A DNA stretch of 64,000 bases from the NCBI GenBank assembly GCA_009617715.1, contig VTFK01000357.1, forward strand, positions 248,001-312,000. The letters are read 5' to 3'. The position numbers and the translations under genes are program-made. Each line of letters begins with the position of its first letter. Position 1 is the first letter of the stretch. Shown piece by piece: positions 21,060 through 31,800 of the stretch. The DNA is from Plectrocnemia conspersa (lineage: Eukaryota > Arthropoda > Insecta > Trichoptera > Polycentropodidae). The notes under the pieces are model-generated. The model had not been told where the DNA came from. It saw only the letters and a list, made by a program, of their open reading frames with translations, and searched no databases.

Positions 21060-23763
21060 AGAGCAAGATGTGCTTTGGCATTTTGTGTTTATATTTAAAT
21101 TTGAGTTTGTTTTGTCGTAATCACCGATTCTTGAGATTAACGGGTTAGTATGATTTCGCGGTATTTTTTATAATAATTATTAGTATGGTGGTGAACATGT
21201 TCTTTAATAGTTGGAATTAAATATTTATTATGAAGTTTTTTTTTGAGGTTAGTATAAAAAGGTGTATTATAAATTATGGTTGAACATTTTTTATAGCTTT
21301 ATTTTGAACAACTTGTAGCTTAGAAAAGTTAGTATTACACGTATTACTCCACACTGGGCAGGCGTAAGTCATTGCCGGTCTGATTAATTGCTTATATAAT
21401 AGAATTTTATTTTTTTAGTATTTAGCGCACTTTTCGATTAAAAAATTGGTTTTAACGCCGCAATGGCTGCGAGCCCTTTAGATTTAAGTTCGGTTATATG
21501 TTTATTAAATTTAAGCTTGGAGTCCAGGTGAATTCCGAGGTACTTAACGCTCGCCTTCCATTCTATACACTTTCCCTGCTCGCTTATAATAGTCGGGGCA
21601 AAGGTTGTCTTCGAGTTGTAAAATTATAGCCTCCGTTTTGTCCTGATTTTTTTTTATTTTCCACTTTTGAAATAATTACTTAAGAGAGTTAAGGATTTTT
21701 GCAATTTTATTGAAATAGGCTTAAGACCGTAAGAGCTACTCATTATCGCCGTATCATCGGCATACATTGAAAGACAAGTATTTTTTAAAATAGGTATATC
21801 ATTTGTGTACAAAATGAAAAGGAACGGTCCAAGTAAACTCCCCTGAGGAACACCAGCTGGGATATTACGCGGTATCGATTGTTCATTATTTACTGAAACA
21901 ACATAACTTCGACGATCAAGGTAGGAGCGTAACAAGTGTAGCAGATAGTTAGGGGTTTTATATTTGTGGAGTTTGTAAATCAACCCATCATGCCACACAG
22001 TATCAAACGCTTTTTCCACATCTAACAATAAGAGTCCCGTTGATTTTTTCATGTTAAAATTAGCAGAGATGTGCTCTGTTAACCTATTGAGTTGATGAGT
22101 CGTAGAGTGGTTTTCGCGGAAGCCAAATTGTTCATTGATAATTTTATTCCCCAAAGATCCCTTTAAACGTGATAAAATTATTTTTTCAAATAGTTTACTG
22201 AATGACGGTAATAGGCTTATTGGACGATAATTAATTGCGATAGTGTTATCCTTTCCTGGCTTTCTAATTGGGTGGATCTTTGCGGTTTTCCAAATAGCGG
22301 GAAAGTACCCGAAAGATAAGCAGGCATTAAAAATATTTGTTAGATAATTGATGCTAATTCTTGGAAGTTGTTTTATCGTAACGTTATCTAATTTATCTAT
22401 ACCGGGACTTTTTCTATTCTTTAAATTTTTTATAATGTTATTAACTTCTGATAAACCAACTTTGTTCACTAAACTAATATCTACGCTAGATGAATTAATA
22501 TTTCGTATCGCACGGGCGACTTTGTTGTCTATTTTTGAATCTAAGTAATTTACAGTAAGCGAATAAGATGTGGAGAAAGCGCTGGCTAAATTTTCTGCCT
22601 TATCCTTGTTCGTGCATGCGATGGTGTTTCCATTTTTTAATGGGGGTATTTCCGAATGTTTATATTTAAGTGATTTAGTTATTTTCCATAAGGAATTATC
22701 TGCCGGGTTTAGATTTTTTAGTTTACGCGTCCACGATTCGTTTTTTATTTGCTGAATTTTATCGCGAATATAACTAGTTACGCGGTTTATTACAGATTTA
22801 AGTCGCGGAGATTTATTATTTTGCCACTGTTTTCTTAGTTTATTTTTTGATTTTTTATTATTTCGATAAGTTGTGGAGTAAGTTGATTTTTTTTATTATT
22901 ATGATTTTTTATGCGTCGGTATTGATGATATTTTGGCTTCTTCGATAACGGATGTTAAATAACTGATATCATCGTCAATTTGTTTAATGTTATGCGGAGT
23001 ATAATTCTGTCGCTCATCTTGCAAACGAGACTCGACTATATCTTTAAACTTTTTCCAGTCAGCTTTTAAATAGTCAAAAAGCGTTTCAGAGACTACCTCC
23101 GCTGAACCCTCCAGCGAGAATAACACTGGAAGATGGTCAGAAGACAATGCCTGAACGCAATACATTTCTGACGTATTTAAGTTACCCTTGACCAAAGCAA
23201 TATCCAGAATTGACGGCGTCATGTGATTGGAAGGGTAATGCGACGGTGAATTTGGAAAGTTAACAATCGTGTCAGAGTCGCTCAAGTAGTTAAAAAGTGA
23301 CGCTCCAGATCGATTTGCCCCAGAACAGCCCCAATGCATATGACGGGCATTGAAGTCCCCAGTCAGAATGACCGAGTCTCCTAGAGAAAATATCGAATCT
23401 AGATCACTCGGAGCAGTTCGTCACTAGGCGAATTATACCCCGCAGCAATTATTATTATTTTATTTTTATGAATAATTTGAATCGCGACGGTTTCTAGATT
23501 ATTAGTGTTAGTGTTTATACGTGCGTGTTTTATCGATTTTTTAACAAATATCGCGACCCTCCGCCTGGCCTTGAGGGTCGGTCCCTCCGAATGCAGGCAA
23601 AGTTAGGTAAATATACGTTAACATGTGGTTTTAGATAAGTTTCGGTGACTACGACAATATCAAGTTTGTACTCACTGATTAACAGCTCCAGCTCTCCGGT
23701 TTTGTTACGGATCCCACGGGAATTCCACGTCATGAGTTGGATGTCTCCTTTAGAAGAGGTCAT
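21060..23763 (-). pseudogene. Jockey ORF2: endonuclease and reverse transcriptase
   Basis: From the ATG at 23763: IQLMTWNSRGIRNK and VVVTETYLKP, the asparagine and glutamate motifs of an APE-type endonuclease. After a frameshift come VAIFVKKSIKHARINTN and IIIAAGYNSPSDEL, then TGDFNARHMHWG and SDHLPVLFSLEG with the catalytic D-H pair. The reverse transcriptase spans about 22469-21654: YRPISLLPSFSKLFEKIILS, FGFRENHSTTHQL, LLDVEKAFDTVWHDG, AGVPQGSLLGPFLFILYTND and the catalytic MYADDTAIMSS. The thumb region (KYLGIHLDSKLKFNKHITEL, about 21560-21500) is past further frame breaks. ORF2 starts 81 bases after the ORF1 stop. The catalytic residues survive although the frame does not. Confidence 0.93.
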
Positions 23764-23844
23764 CGAGATACTCGACCATCATCAAAGCAATTTCAATTTT
23801 GCTAGCGCACTTTCCGGCCTTAGTTCGGATTTCCTGGAGGATAG

Positions 23845-25010
23845 TCAGCATCCGCGAAGCTCATCAGTAGACATGGCTTCTGATGAGGGCTTCTCAGACT
23901 GTCGGGCTTGGGGGCGTTGTTGCGTCTTAATTGGGGTGGCTTCCGGGACGATAGTCGGTTTTTTCACTGCTGGTTTCGTTGGCCGAAGGGCAGGGAACTG
24001 ACTCTGTTCCAGAGCGAACGTTGGCTTGGGTGCGGTCAGTACGGCGGTATGTGGCTTTTGTTGCCTCTTCTTCATCTGCAGGAGATATTCTGTCCTGCGA
24101 GGACAGTCCTTGTAGTTGGCCGGGTGACTTCCGCTGCATCCAGTGCAGGTTGCTGGCGTCTCTCGGTCTTTTTTAGTGCATTCGGAAGTGGCGTGGCTTC
24201 CTGTGCATTTCACGCATCTGGGGTCTCGTTGGCAGTTCCTCGCAGCGTGGCCATACTGCTGGCATCTGAAACATTGAGTCGCGTGCGACTTATTACGCTT
24301 GTATTTTTTCAAGCGTGGCCTTAGTGAAGCAAACGTACCGGATGCTTCTTATGGACGTCACCGTCGTCTCAGCGGAAAATTGCGTCAGGTAGAGCCGCGA
24401 GGAGGTCTCTGCCTTTGGTGTTCATCGCCGTTACTTTGACGACGCTTAAATCTTGCCGCCCAAATCAGCAGCGATTTCTTCAACGGGAACCTCAGGAAGC
24501 CCCCCTCAAGACAGATTTAACTGTCTTGTCTTCGTCGGCAGTGAAGGTGTGAAAGGCACGGCGGCCCTTCAAACCATCCATCAGGGTCGCTCGTAGTTCG
24601 AGCGTCGCACACTGGATGGAAACATTACCTCTTCCGGTGTAGCGGAGGGTAAAATTACCTGATTTGGTCATCGACTTGATGAGGTCGATGGTCTGGAGAT
24701 GTGCCAACCACCTCCATGATGACAGGTGGCACTCTTTGCGTGTTTACTCCCGGCAACTTCGGGAGTTTGTCATACCTGTTATGACTTGAAGTCGGCAACA
24801 GGCTGGCGTCAGTAGAAGGTCGGGCAGTTTTCTTTGGCATCTGCCATTCTTGTTCTGCTGATGGCGATAGGTACGCTTTTAACGTACCCACCGCACGCTT
24901 GCGCGTAAGCGTCTTCTTCATCGCGCCGGCAATATCTCTGGCGTCGTAGTTGTTGCAAATGGTCGCGGGTGGGGGGTCGGAGCTTTGAACGGCAGCGATA
25001 GCAGGCGCGG
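23845..25010 (-). pseudogene. Jockey ORF1: Gag-like nucleocapsid with CCHC fingers
   Basis: The C-terminal part (24312-23845) is open: CFRCQQYGHAARNC is a canonical CCHC zinc knuckle. CVKCTGSHATSEC and CTGCSGSHPANYKDC are two more cysteine/histidine knuckles, followed by a proline-rich tail. Upstream, in other frames, lie VNTQRVPPVIMEVV and GNFTLRYTGRGNVSIQC with LKGRRAFHTFT, which fits the PRE_C2HC/RRM-like domain of arthropod Jockey Gag. The N-terminal stretch (TDASAPAIAAV to MKKTLTRKRAVG) stays open to about 25010. At least two frameshifts break the gene. It is far richer in G+C than its surroundings. Gag binds the element's RNA in the retrotransposition particle. Confidence 0.9.
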
Positions 25011-25046
25011 ATGCGTCCGTTCACCGCTGAGGTACAGAGCAGAGTC

Positions 25047-25059
25047 AATCAAAGCTTAT
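25047..25059. repeat. Target-site duplication, 5' side of the Jockey element
   Basis: AATCAAAGCTTAT, identical to 20744-20756. Confidence 0.93.
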
Positions 25060-26528
25060 AATATTGATTATTATAACTAGAATACCCAATATTTTAAATT
25101 AAATTATTTACATTTGTCAAAAAAATTTAAAATTGATGCCATATATGAAAAGAATATGTTGTATTGATTTATTCGCTTGATCTTTGTAAAGTCAAAGTTT
25201 AATGTTATTTATATATAAGCAACGTCTTACGTCTTGAGGGTTTAACCGCGATGGTTAACTGTCCACTACTCGAAATCGGATTCGAGTACGAATTAACAGA
25301 TTCGTACATACTCAACCACAGTTCTCAATTAGTTATCCATTAGTGTGACATGAATCACCATAGGCGATGTGCTCTGTGAATGATTTTCAACAATTAGCTA
25401 AATCACAATAACTGACATGTGGCGATGACAAAGTGTTTCCTGCTAAATAGTACAAAAGCGAGATTATGAAATGATTGTATGGTATTATATTTCCCATATG
25501 TTAAGTAATGTATGCGGTTCAAACCATTCGGATATTATACTCTACATATATTATACGTCAAAAGTAATTCTTATACATACTATGTATATTATATCATAGT
25601 AACTTTTCCATATGTATTATTTTATTAGTGACATCATAAGAGACAACCGCTGTGACTTTATGAGCTCTGTTTGTAATTAATTAATATAGCTAATGGATTA
25701 CTCGGAACGAGGCATTATAAAGTATTTTCAGATATGACGATTCGTTGATTTTCATTAAGCAAAACTTTGAACATCACTGTATAATTCCGCGATTTCCTTT
25801 TGTGAGTTAAATAAGACGTACAAGTTTAACGTAAATCATTTATACGCACTTCAAAGCCTTTGTTTTCATTATTTAGTTATTTATTGTATTTTACTATATT
25901 CATTTATGAGAAAATATAGGAAAAGGAAGAAGAAAAGAGTAAGAATAGCGTATTTAGAAAAACAATGCATAATTCAAAACCGTTGGATTTATTTCATTTA
26001 GAAATGAACAATAATAGATACATATTACTACTAAATACTACTAAATTTACCATTAACTACATTATTTTTTTTAATGTTTGAGACATTATTGATTAATTAA
26101 TTGATGTACTATTGCTTTTAAAAAATTGTTGATAATCATTATCATACATTTGGACACAATTATACATTAACCTTATATATAATATTATAAATCGGTTAAT
26201 GTTAAAAAAATTATATTATATAATGTGACAGAGAGGGTTTTAAACACTTGTGCCAATTATTATTAATTAAATGATTATCATAACGACCACTTGAAGAACG
26301 AAAAAATAAATCTCCTATATTACAAAAGTTAGGATTTCACACATCACAAAACGCAAGAAAGATTTTTGTACCACTAAGACTAACAACGTTAACAATAGAA
26401 ATCTTGCACCAGCACCAAAAATGATACAATAGCATAATCTTTTAAAGACGTTAACCCCCCATTATGTCTTTTGTAGGAATATAAATAATACGTTCGACTC
26501 TTGTTATCGACCGCTAAAGTAGCTTTTT
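25060..26528. other. Gene-free stretch
   Basis: A+T-rich except 25240-25440, where AACCGCGATGGTTAA and repeated ATTCGAGTAC-like and GATTCGTAC motifs give a moderately G+C-richer, regulatory-looking block. No gene supported. Confidence 0.3.
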
Positions 26529-26600
26529 AAACCGTGTTTTTTCTTAAGGCGTAAACACATTTTATAGGTGTGTTTAAGAAGCAATACAATTGGTTCATAA
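26529..26600 (+). repeat. Unclassified dispersed repeat, copy 1
   Basis: Shares AAACCGT...GGCGTA...ACA...TAGGTGTGTT with 51952-52017, and AGGTGTGTTTAAGAAGC plus about 20 further bases with 62931-62967. AAACACA/TGTGTTT can pair around a short loop. It is not coding and the family is unknown. Confidence 0.6.
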
Positions 26601-27955
26601 GCATCCCTCATATGCGATTTGCCGAAGTTGTCTCGATCGATCAATATAAGAGATGTGACACTAGGTCACATTAAAGCAGCTTCTGAAGAGACATTAAGTC
26701 ACAAGCAGATCGTCCAAAGAAAATCACAAAAACACGACATAACAGTGACAAACCCAGTTACTCCATCAGTACTGAGCCCACAATTAAAACTGGACCCACC
26801 AGCGATAACACTCTGATTTATAAAAGTCGCATTCTGATCCAATACTATTTTGATACTGTGAAAAAATAAAATAATTTAAAAGTTACACCCATTCGGTCTA
26901 AAAACCTAAAACATGTATTTTTTAAGATAGTAGGTTTCGGTGGATCATACGCAACTGCTGTCATTTTAAAATTTACAAAACAAAGCATTGAAATTTTTGT
27001 TTTATAAATATATATAAAATACACCAAAACCACAAGTTTTAAAGCACTGATTTTGACATAAAATGAGGCATTTAGGAGCTGTTGTCGGAAAGGTTCTGAT
27101 TTCATCGTCTTCAATAGAACTAGATGGCTCAGATTCTTGCCTAACCTAATTGAAAGAGCTTTGCCCCCTAGAGGTAGCTTAAAATGATATATATGCATTC
27201 TACAAGAGATAGCTTAGATGATGTGGAGTCTAAAATGGGGATTGCCGGCCAAGGACGCAAGGCCTGCAATGACGTTTTAACAAGCAAAAGCGTAGCTAGA
27301 GGGCATCAGGGGTGGCAAAAATGGGTATAACATTTTGCTTTTAAGTGAGAAAAAATTTCCGGTATTTTTATTTTTTATAATTGTTTGCCGTTTAGTGTCC
27401 TAGATTTTATAATTGTTTTTTATATTATTATTTACAATATTTGGAAAGTTAAAATTAAAATAAAATTTTAATTTATTAATAATATACCTTATCCTGGAAG
27501 TACTTTCATTGATGCTTATTATTAATTTATTAATAAATATTTAACCAAAATAAAGTATTCTAAATTTGCATGTAACAAACCTAATTGCTTATTGCAATGT
27601 TTGAAAATCATATATTAAATTGTGTTTTCAACACTTTGCTTGAAAAAATATTTTTTTATTAAATTTTAAAACTCTTCTTAGACTTTCCTGTATTTATAAA
27701 GTATTCTTAAGCAAAATTCATAAATTAAAACTGATTTAGTACTACATACAATTAATTTTATGAATACTTAAATTTTCATATGAAGAGTGAAGCAATAAAC
27801 AAATCGCCAGAGAACCGTGAAATGATGAAGTGCCGCCGAAAAGTTCAAGCATCGAGCGAAATTGGACAAAGGGCTACCGCGTATATAAAGGTACGGATCT
27901 ACATAAAATATATAAGACATAAAGGCCTATGCGACGAAAAAATGAAATATATGCG
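26601..27955. other. Gene-free stretch
   Basis: A+T-rich. GCGTAGCTAGAGGGCATCAG at 27290-27309 resembles the inner part of the hAT MITE terminus (CAGTGGCGTAGCTA) at 12643, suggesting a broken relative; no matching second end was found. Confidence 0.35.
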
Positions 27956-28450
27956 AATTAAGTAACATGTCCCGGGGGCAGGTGAGAGTTTTTCACGTTG
28001 CTCCGCTGCTTTTTCCGCTTGGCACTTAGCACGTGTTAAGTTTCACGTAGTCCCGGGACGTTTGCACTCTCGAGGGTTTACAGCCGTATAAATGTCAGGA
28101 CGAGAAGCAGAAAAAAAAACTAATTTCGCCTTGTCTTAAGCTACGGCGAAGCCCTGTACCTATACATACCCCTCGAAAACAGCATCCTCGGGGGGTGGGA
28201 AAGCGGGAAAAAAGTGGTACGGCTCAACGTTTTCCTAAACGGTTATGTTAATTATTTTCTTTGGTTTCGCTCTCTCCTTACTTGGCAGGGAAGGACCGGA
28301 GGCCGTTCGAAATAATTAAGGACCGGAGGCTTAACTTCGTTTAACGTTCTCCGCGAATTTCGTTACACACTGTCACTTGGGCCAGTAATAAGAATTATAC
28401 GGCGGAAGTTCTTCGAGTGGGAAGAGAAATGTACTTCGTCGAACACTAAT
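27956..28450. other. GC-richer island, probably regulatory
   Basis: High G+C for this window, with an E-box in a near-palindrome (CTTAGCACGTGTTAAG, about 28027-28042), GTCCCGGGAC, and AAGGACCGGAGGC twice (28291-28303 and 28318-28330). CTCTCCTTACTTGGCAG (ending 28288) would serve as a 3' splice site, but the following frame is short. Confidence 0.4.
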
Positions 28451-29450
28451 ATAATGTTGGATTCTGTAACAAGACATTTAAGCCGATATATCGATAAAAT
28501 TTGGTTAACAAAGTGGCAATTAAGAACTTTGATCTTCGTTTATTTTATAAAGTCTTGTGTCAAGATGTTGTAAGGTAAAATTTATTTTTGACAATAACCG
28601 AAATGTTATGGATTTTTTCAAGGTTTAATTTGAAAGCATTTTGTTCATGTCATATACATATATTACTTTTATTAATTGTTCTAATCTATTTTCAGATGCA
28701 AATAACCCAAGCACTAGACATGTATGATACATGGATTTTCATCAAGGGATTATTAATAGCTTATACAATATTTCTAAGCATCAAATATCTCTGTTTTGAA
28801 TTAAATATATTCAATTAGGAATCTTATAGTATGTACTTTGATTTAATTGACTCTGTTAATAGGTAGTTGAATAGTTCTAAATTTATTATTTAAATCAAAT
28901 GCGTGCGTTGGATCCGTATTTCATAGTATGCTAGTTTCCTATCTGGGTTCGTACTAAACGGAATATTGATTTGGTTATCTTTATTATTGAAGCATGTCTA
29001 CGTTTATTCAGCAATGGGTTATCCCACGGGTAACTTTAACCGCGGATATATTTCCCTTTACGGGTATTTTGAAATCTGGTCAACTGGTACATTTGATGCC
29101 GCCGACCAGATACGTGTCATGGAAGTTGGACGGCAGCTTGCATCCCGCAGTTCAGTCGTTAAAAACTTCAGATTTCAACTGTCTGTATTCAATATTGTGT
29201 AACAATCGGTGAAATTGCATCGTAACACCGAACAAAATTGTATTATATGACACTGAGTTACCGCAAGCAGGATTCATTGTCTGAAACATTGCTACTACAC
29301 TAGTTATTTTTTATTATATTTTAATCTTTATAGATTAATATAAAATTACCAAAGACTTAATATAAAATAATAATTAATCTTGTATTGCTATACTTGAATG
29401 AATAAAAGCAAATTTTTGCGTGATCACATGTTATATAATCTACCATTTAT
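28451..29450. other. Gene-poor stretch with an exon-like segment
   Basis: At 28696-28818 a frame follows a good splice acceptor (TTCTAATCTATTTTCAG) and reads MQITQALDMYDTWIFIKGLL and onward for 40 codons to a TAG; the C-terminal half is hydrophobic. A second patch at 28975-29215 has two overlapping open plus frames and moderate G+C. Neither is recognised as a protein family. Confidence 0.25.
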
Positions 29451-29790
29451 TTTTGTTAGATATAGACAAAGCTTTCGACACGGTATAGCATGACGGTTGG
29501 ATTAAAAAACTATTTAAATATAAGACACCCGATTAACTACTACGTTTAATACGCTCATACCTAAGAAGTAGAATGTTGCTTTACTAAATAATAAACACTC
29601 GATACTACGTGAAATTCCTCTTGGAATTTTTCATGGGCCGTTCCTCTTTATCTCGTATACAAATTAAATCTCAAAATTGTAAAAATACGCGTTTATTTAA
29701 ATACACGTTGAAAATACAGAATCTTAACGATTACTAATGGTATTAAACCAATCGCAAATAAATTACAAAAATCTTTTAAGAACATTTGTC
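29451..29790 (+). pseudogene. Jockey-type reverse-transcriptase relic
   Basis: Translation gives LDIDKAFDTV, stop, HDGWIKKLFKYKTPD, stop, LLRLIRSYLRSR. It continues with REIPLGIFHGPFLFISYTN and later LTITNGIKPIANKLQKSF. This follows, residue for residue in order, the LLDVEKAFDTVWHDG...KYKTPNYLLHLLRSYL...GLKPISIKLQKSL course of the element at 20757-25046, with stops and a lost GVPQGS core and active site. It is a relic of a close relative. Confidence 0.85.
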
Positions 29791-30590
29791 ACGGCTTCTC
29801 TTTATCCTTTTATTATGATACTACGAAGATGCTTCTCATTGACAAGCAAAACATAAACGTCCTCAACTGGAAAGTGATATCGTAAACGACTTAATAAAAT
29901 CGCATCCTCATCTTGTTACGTCCAAGCGCCTCCAATTTGTGACCTTCAAACTAACATTTTTTCATGGCACATATGAATGCTATACAGCCCGTAAAAATTG
30001 CACTGAGTTCACGATTCGCAAGCGTGTTGAACATCCGTAACGACCTGTGTCCACGTCGGAATAAATAAGCGATAAAAAGAAGTTTTCGAATCGGAATCGC
30101 AAGGGCACGAGCGGCGTCGTAAAACGGAGCGGATAAAAGGGAATCGAGCTTTCGAACCATTAACTTTATACCGAATAGGGTCTTCTTTTACAATCTGTCC
30201 TCGGGATGTAAAACAACGAAAAAACACACACATAAGGAGTACACGCTCGTAAGCACGTAAAACCGTAGGGGACCGAACCCACCAGATAATGTGACCAATT
30301 GGACAAGGCTCCCCGAGGAGACGCGACATGTATGCGCAAACTGCTTTCCTCTGAAAATGTGTATGCGTAGTGTAAAAAAATAATAATACCGCAGATTGAG
30401 TAATTTTGCTTTTTTCAGATTTTAATATATGTAAGTACAACATATTATAAATAATATATTATAAAGATTCTGAACCACATTTACTATATTTAAAAAATAA
30501 TAAATAAGACAATTTATATTATAAATGTATATTTATAACAGTCCAAAGTTACTTGCTGTATCGTTTTAATTAAATGTGAAATTTATTGTT
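29791..30590. other. GC-richer island with a long minus-strand open frame
   Basis: About 29990-30370 is G+C-elevated. On the minus strand an ATG at 30443 opens 144 codons to a stop at 30009. Within it, a good acceptor (ACACATTTTCAG, ending at 30352) precedes RKAVCAYMSRLLGEP. The translation (WWVRSPTVLRAYERV, SKARFPFIRSVLRRR) is unlike any domain I know. It may be an exon or a conserved regulatory block that happens to lack stops. Confidence 0.3.
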
Positions 30591-31800
30591 TAAAGCGGTG
30601 TCGCGGATAATGAACACCCCGCGACTAGCTTTTAACTGAGAATATTTTAACTGTGTCCATTTTAATAAAGGAGACTTTCACGTTCTGCGTTTATGTCCAA
30701 CAGTTTTACCTTTTGCCATCTACAATGGTATTAGGTCATAAATTCGCCGCGTGTGTGCGCGCAAAGGTAAATTTTATATTAAAAACTTTTCCAGGTCTAT
30801 TATATACAAATTTCGCTATGGTAGAAATTGATATAAAGTTATAGTTTCGATGCGAGGTGAATTTGAGTTTGTTGCCTTGATTACAAAACCATACGGGTAA
30901 TACAGAACCATAGGATCGTTGTGGCAACCGATGGCGTCATTTGCTGACTAGATTAAATAAAAATCTGCATTTAGGTCAACGTTCGGTGCATTTATTGATA
31001 TTGCTAGATGGAGATGTTCGCACGAAGTTGAATTTGATTTTGGGTAAATCTCAAGAAAATGGATATGTATATGTATCATAGATAGGTATTCAATTTCATC
31101 GCGTTGTTTAAAAAATAACTATACATAGTACATATATAATACAATTTGTTATTATAACTGTCACTATTCTTTTTAATGTTTATAATAAATGTGTAATTAC
31201 TATAACACTGTCTTTCTTACGTAATGCTTTCTAACTTCAAATATTCCCTTTTAATTCTTAAATAGAGATATTTGTGTACATTTAAGGTGTTTGTAAATAA
31301 GATAAACATTTGAGATAAACTTTACAATTGTTGATCAAAAATTGATAGCATATATTTATATGATTAAAGCAATATTTTTTAATTCTAAAGAGATGGATAT
31401 AATTCAATAATTATATACTTCAAAAAAAAAAACTGGTTGTAATGAGAAGTTATAAGCTCTTTATTTGTTAACTCCTTCGTGATACAAAAATAATGATACA
31501 GAGGGCTCAGAAAATAAACTAACAAATATTTATTTTATGCTTTACAAAACATTTGGGGCAGGGCAGCACAACCTGTTTTTAACGGCGATCTACTTCTTTC
31601 AATAAAAAAATCATACACGCCATACACGCGCGGACACATCTAACGGAACTGTCCGTCGCGGGTGCCTGGCGGACTAATCCGATCGTGTGAGGTGAGAAGA
31701 GGCACAAATTTGTCTGTCCGCTGTCCGTGCTCAAAACGAACGGATCGGACACGGTCAGGCAGATCCAAGAACCCACACCTGATGGTTAACACTATTTTTG
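30591..31800. other. Gene-poor stretch with two GC-richer patches
   Basis: Patch 30690-30770 contains a 63-base exon-like segment (30704-30766) between TTATGTCCAACAG and GTAAAT. Patch 31560-31790 is rich in CTGTCCG/CGGACA (five occurrences in about 130 bases) and may be a nonautonomous element or regulatory cluster. I cannot name either. Confidence 0.3.

Larger units (their letters stand above)
20757..25046 (-). mobile_element. Jockey-clade non-LTR retrotransposon, nearly full length, decayed
   Basis: AATCAAAGCTTAT occurs at 20744-20756 and again at 25047-25059, a perfect 13-base target-site duplication. A T run begins at 20756, the poly(A) tail of a minus-strand element, preceded on that strand by AATAAA-like sequence. 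Read on the minus strand it carries a Gag-like ORF1, then ORF2 with endonuclease and reverse transcriptase, the standard Jockey order. At 4,290 bases, starting within or just before ORF1, it is modestly 5'-truncated. Both frames are broken, so it is not autonomous. The poly(A)-like run at 20959-20979 on the plus strand is a T run within its 3' UTR. Confidence 0.95.

Noticed and set aside
23645..24324. Plus-strand frames of 65-138 codons over the Jockey element
   Set aside because: They mirror the minus-strand Gag and endonuclease coding sequence and have no protein features of their own.
27288..27320. Second complete hAT MITE of the 12643 family
   Set aside because: Only an inner piece of one terminus is recognisable; no second end or duplication.
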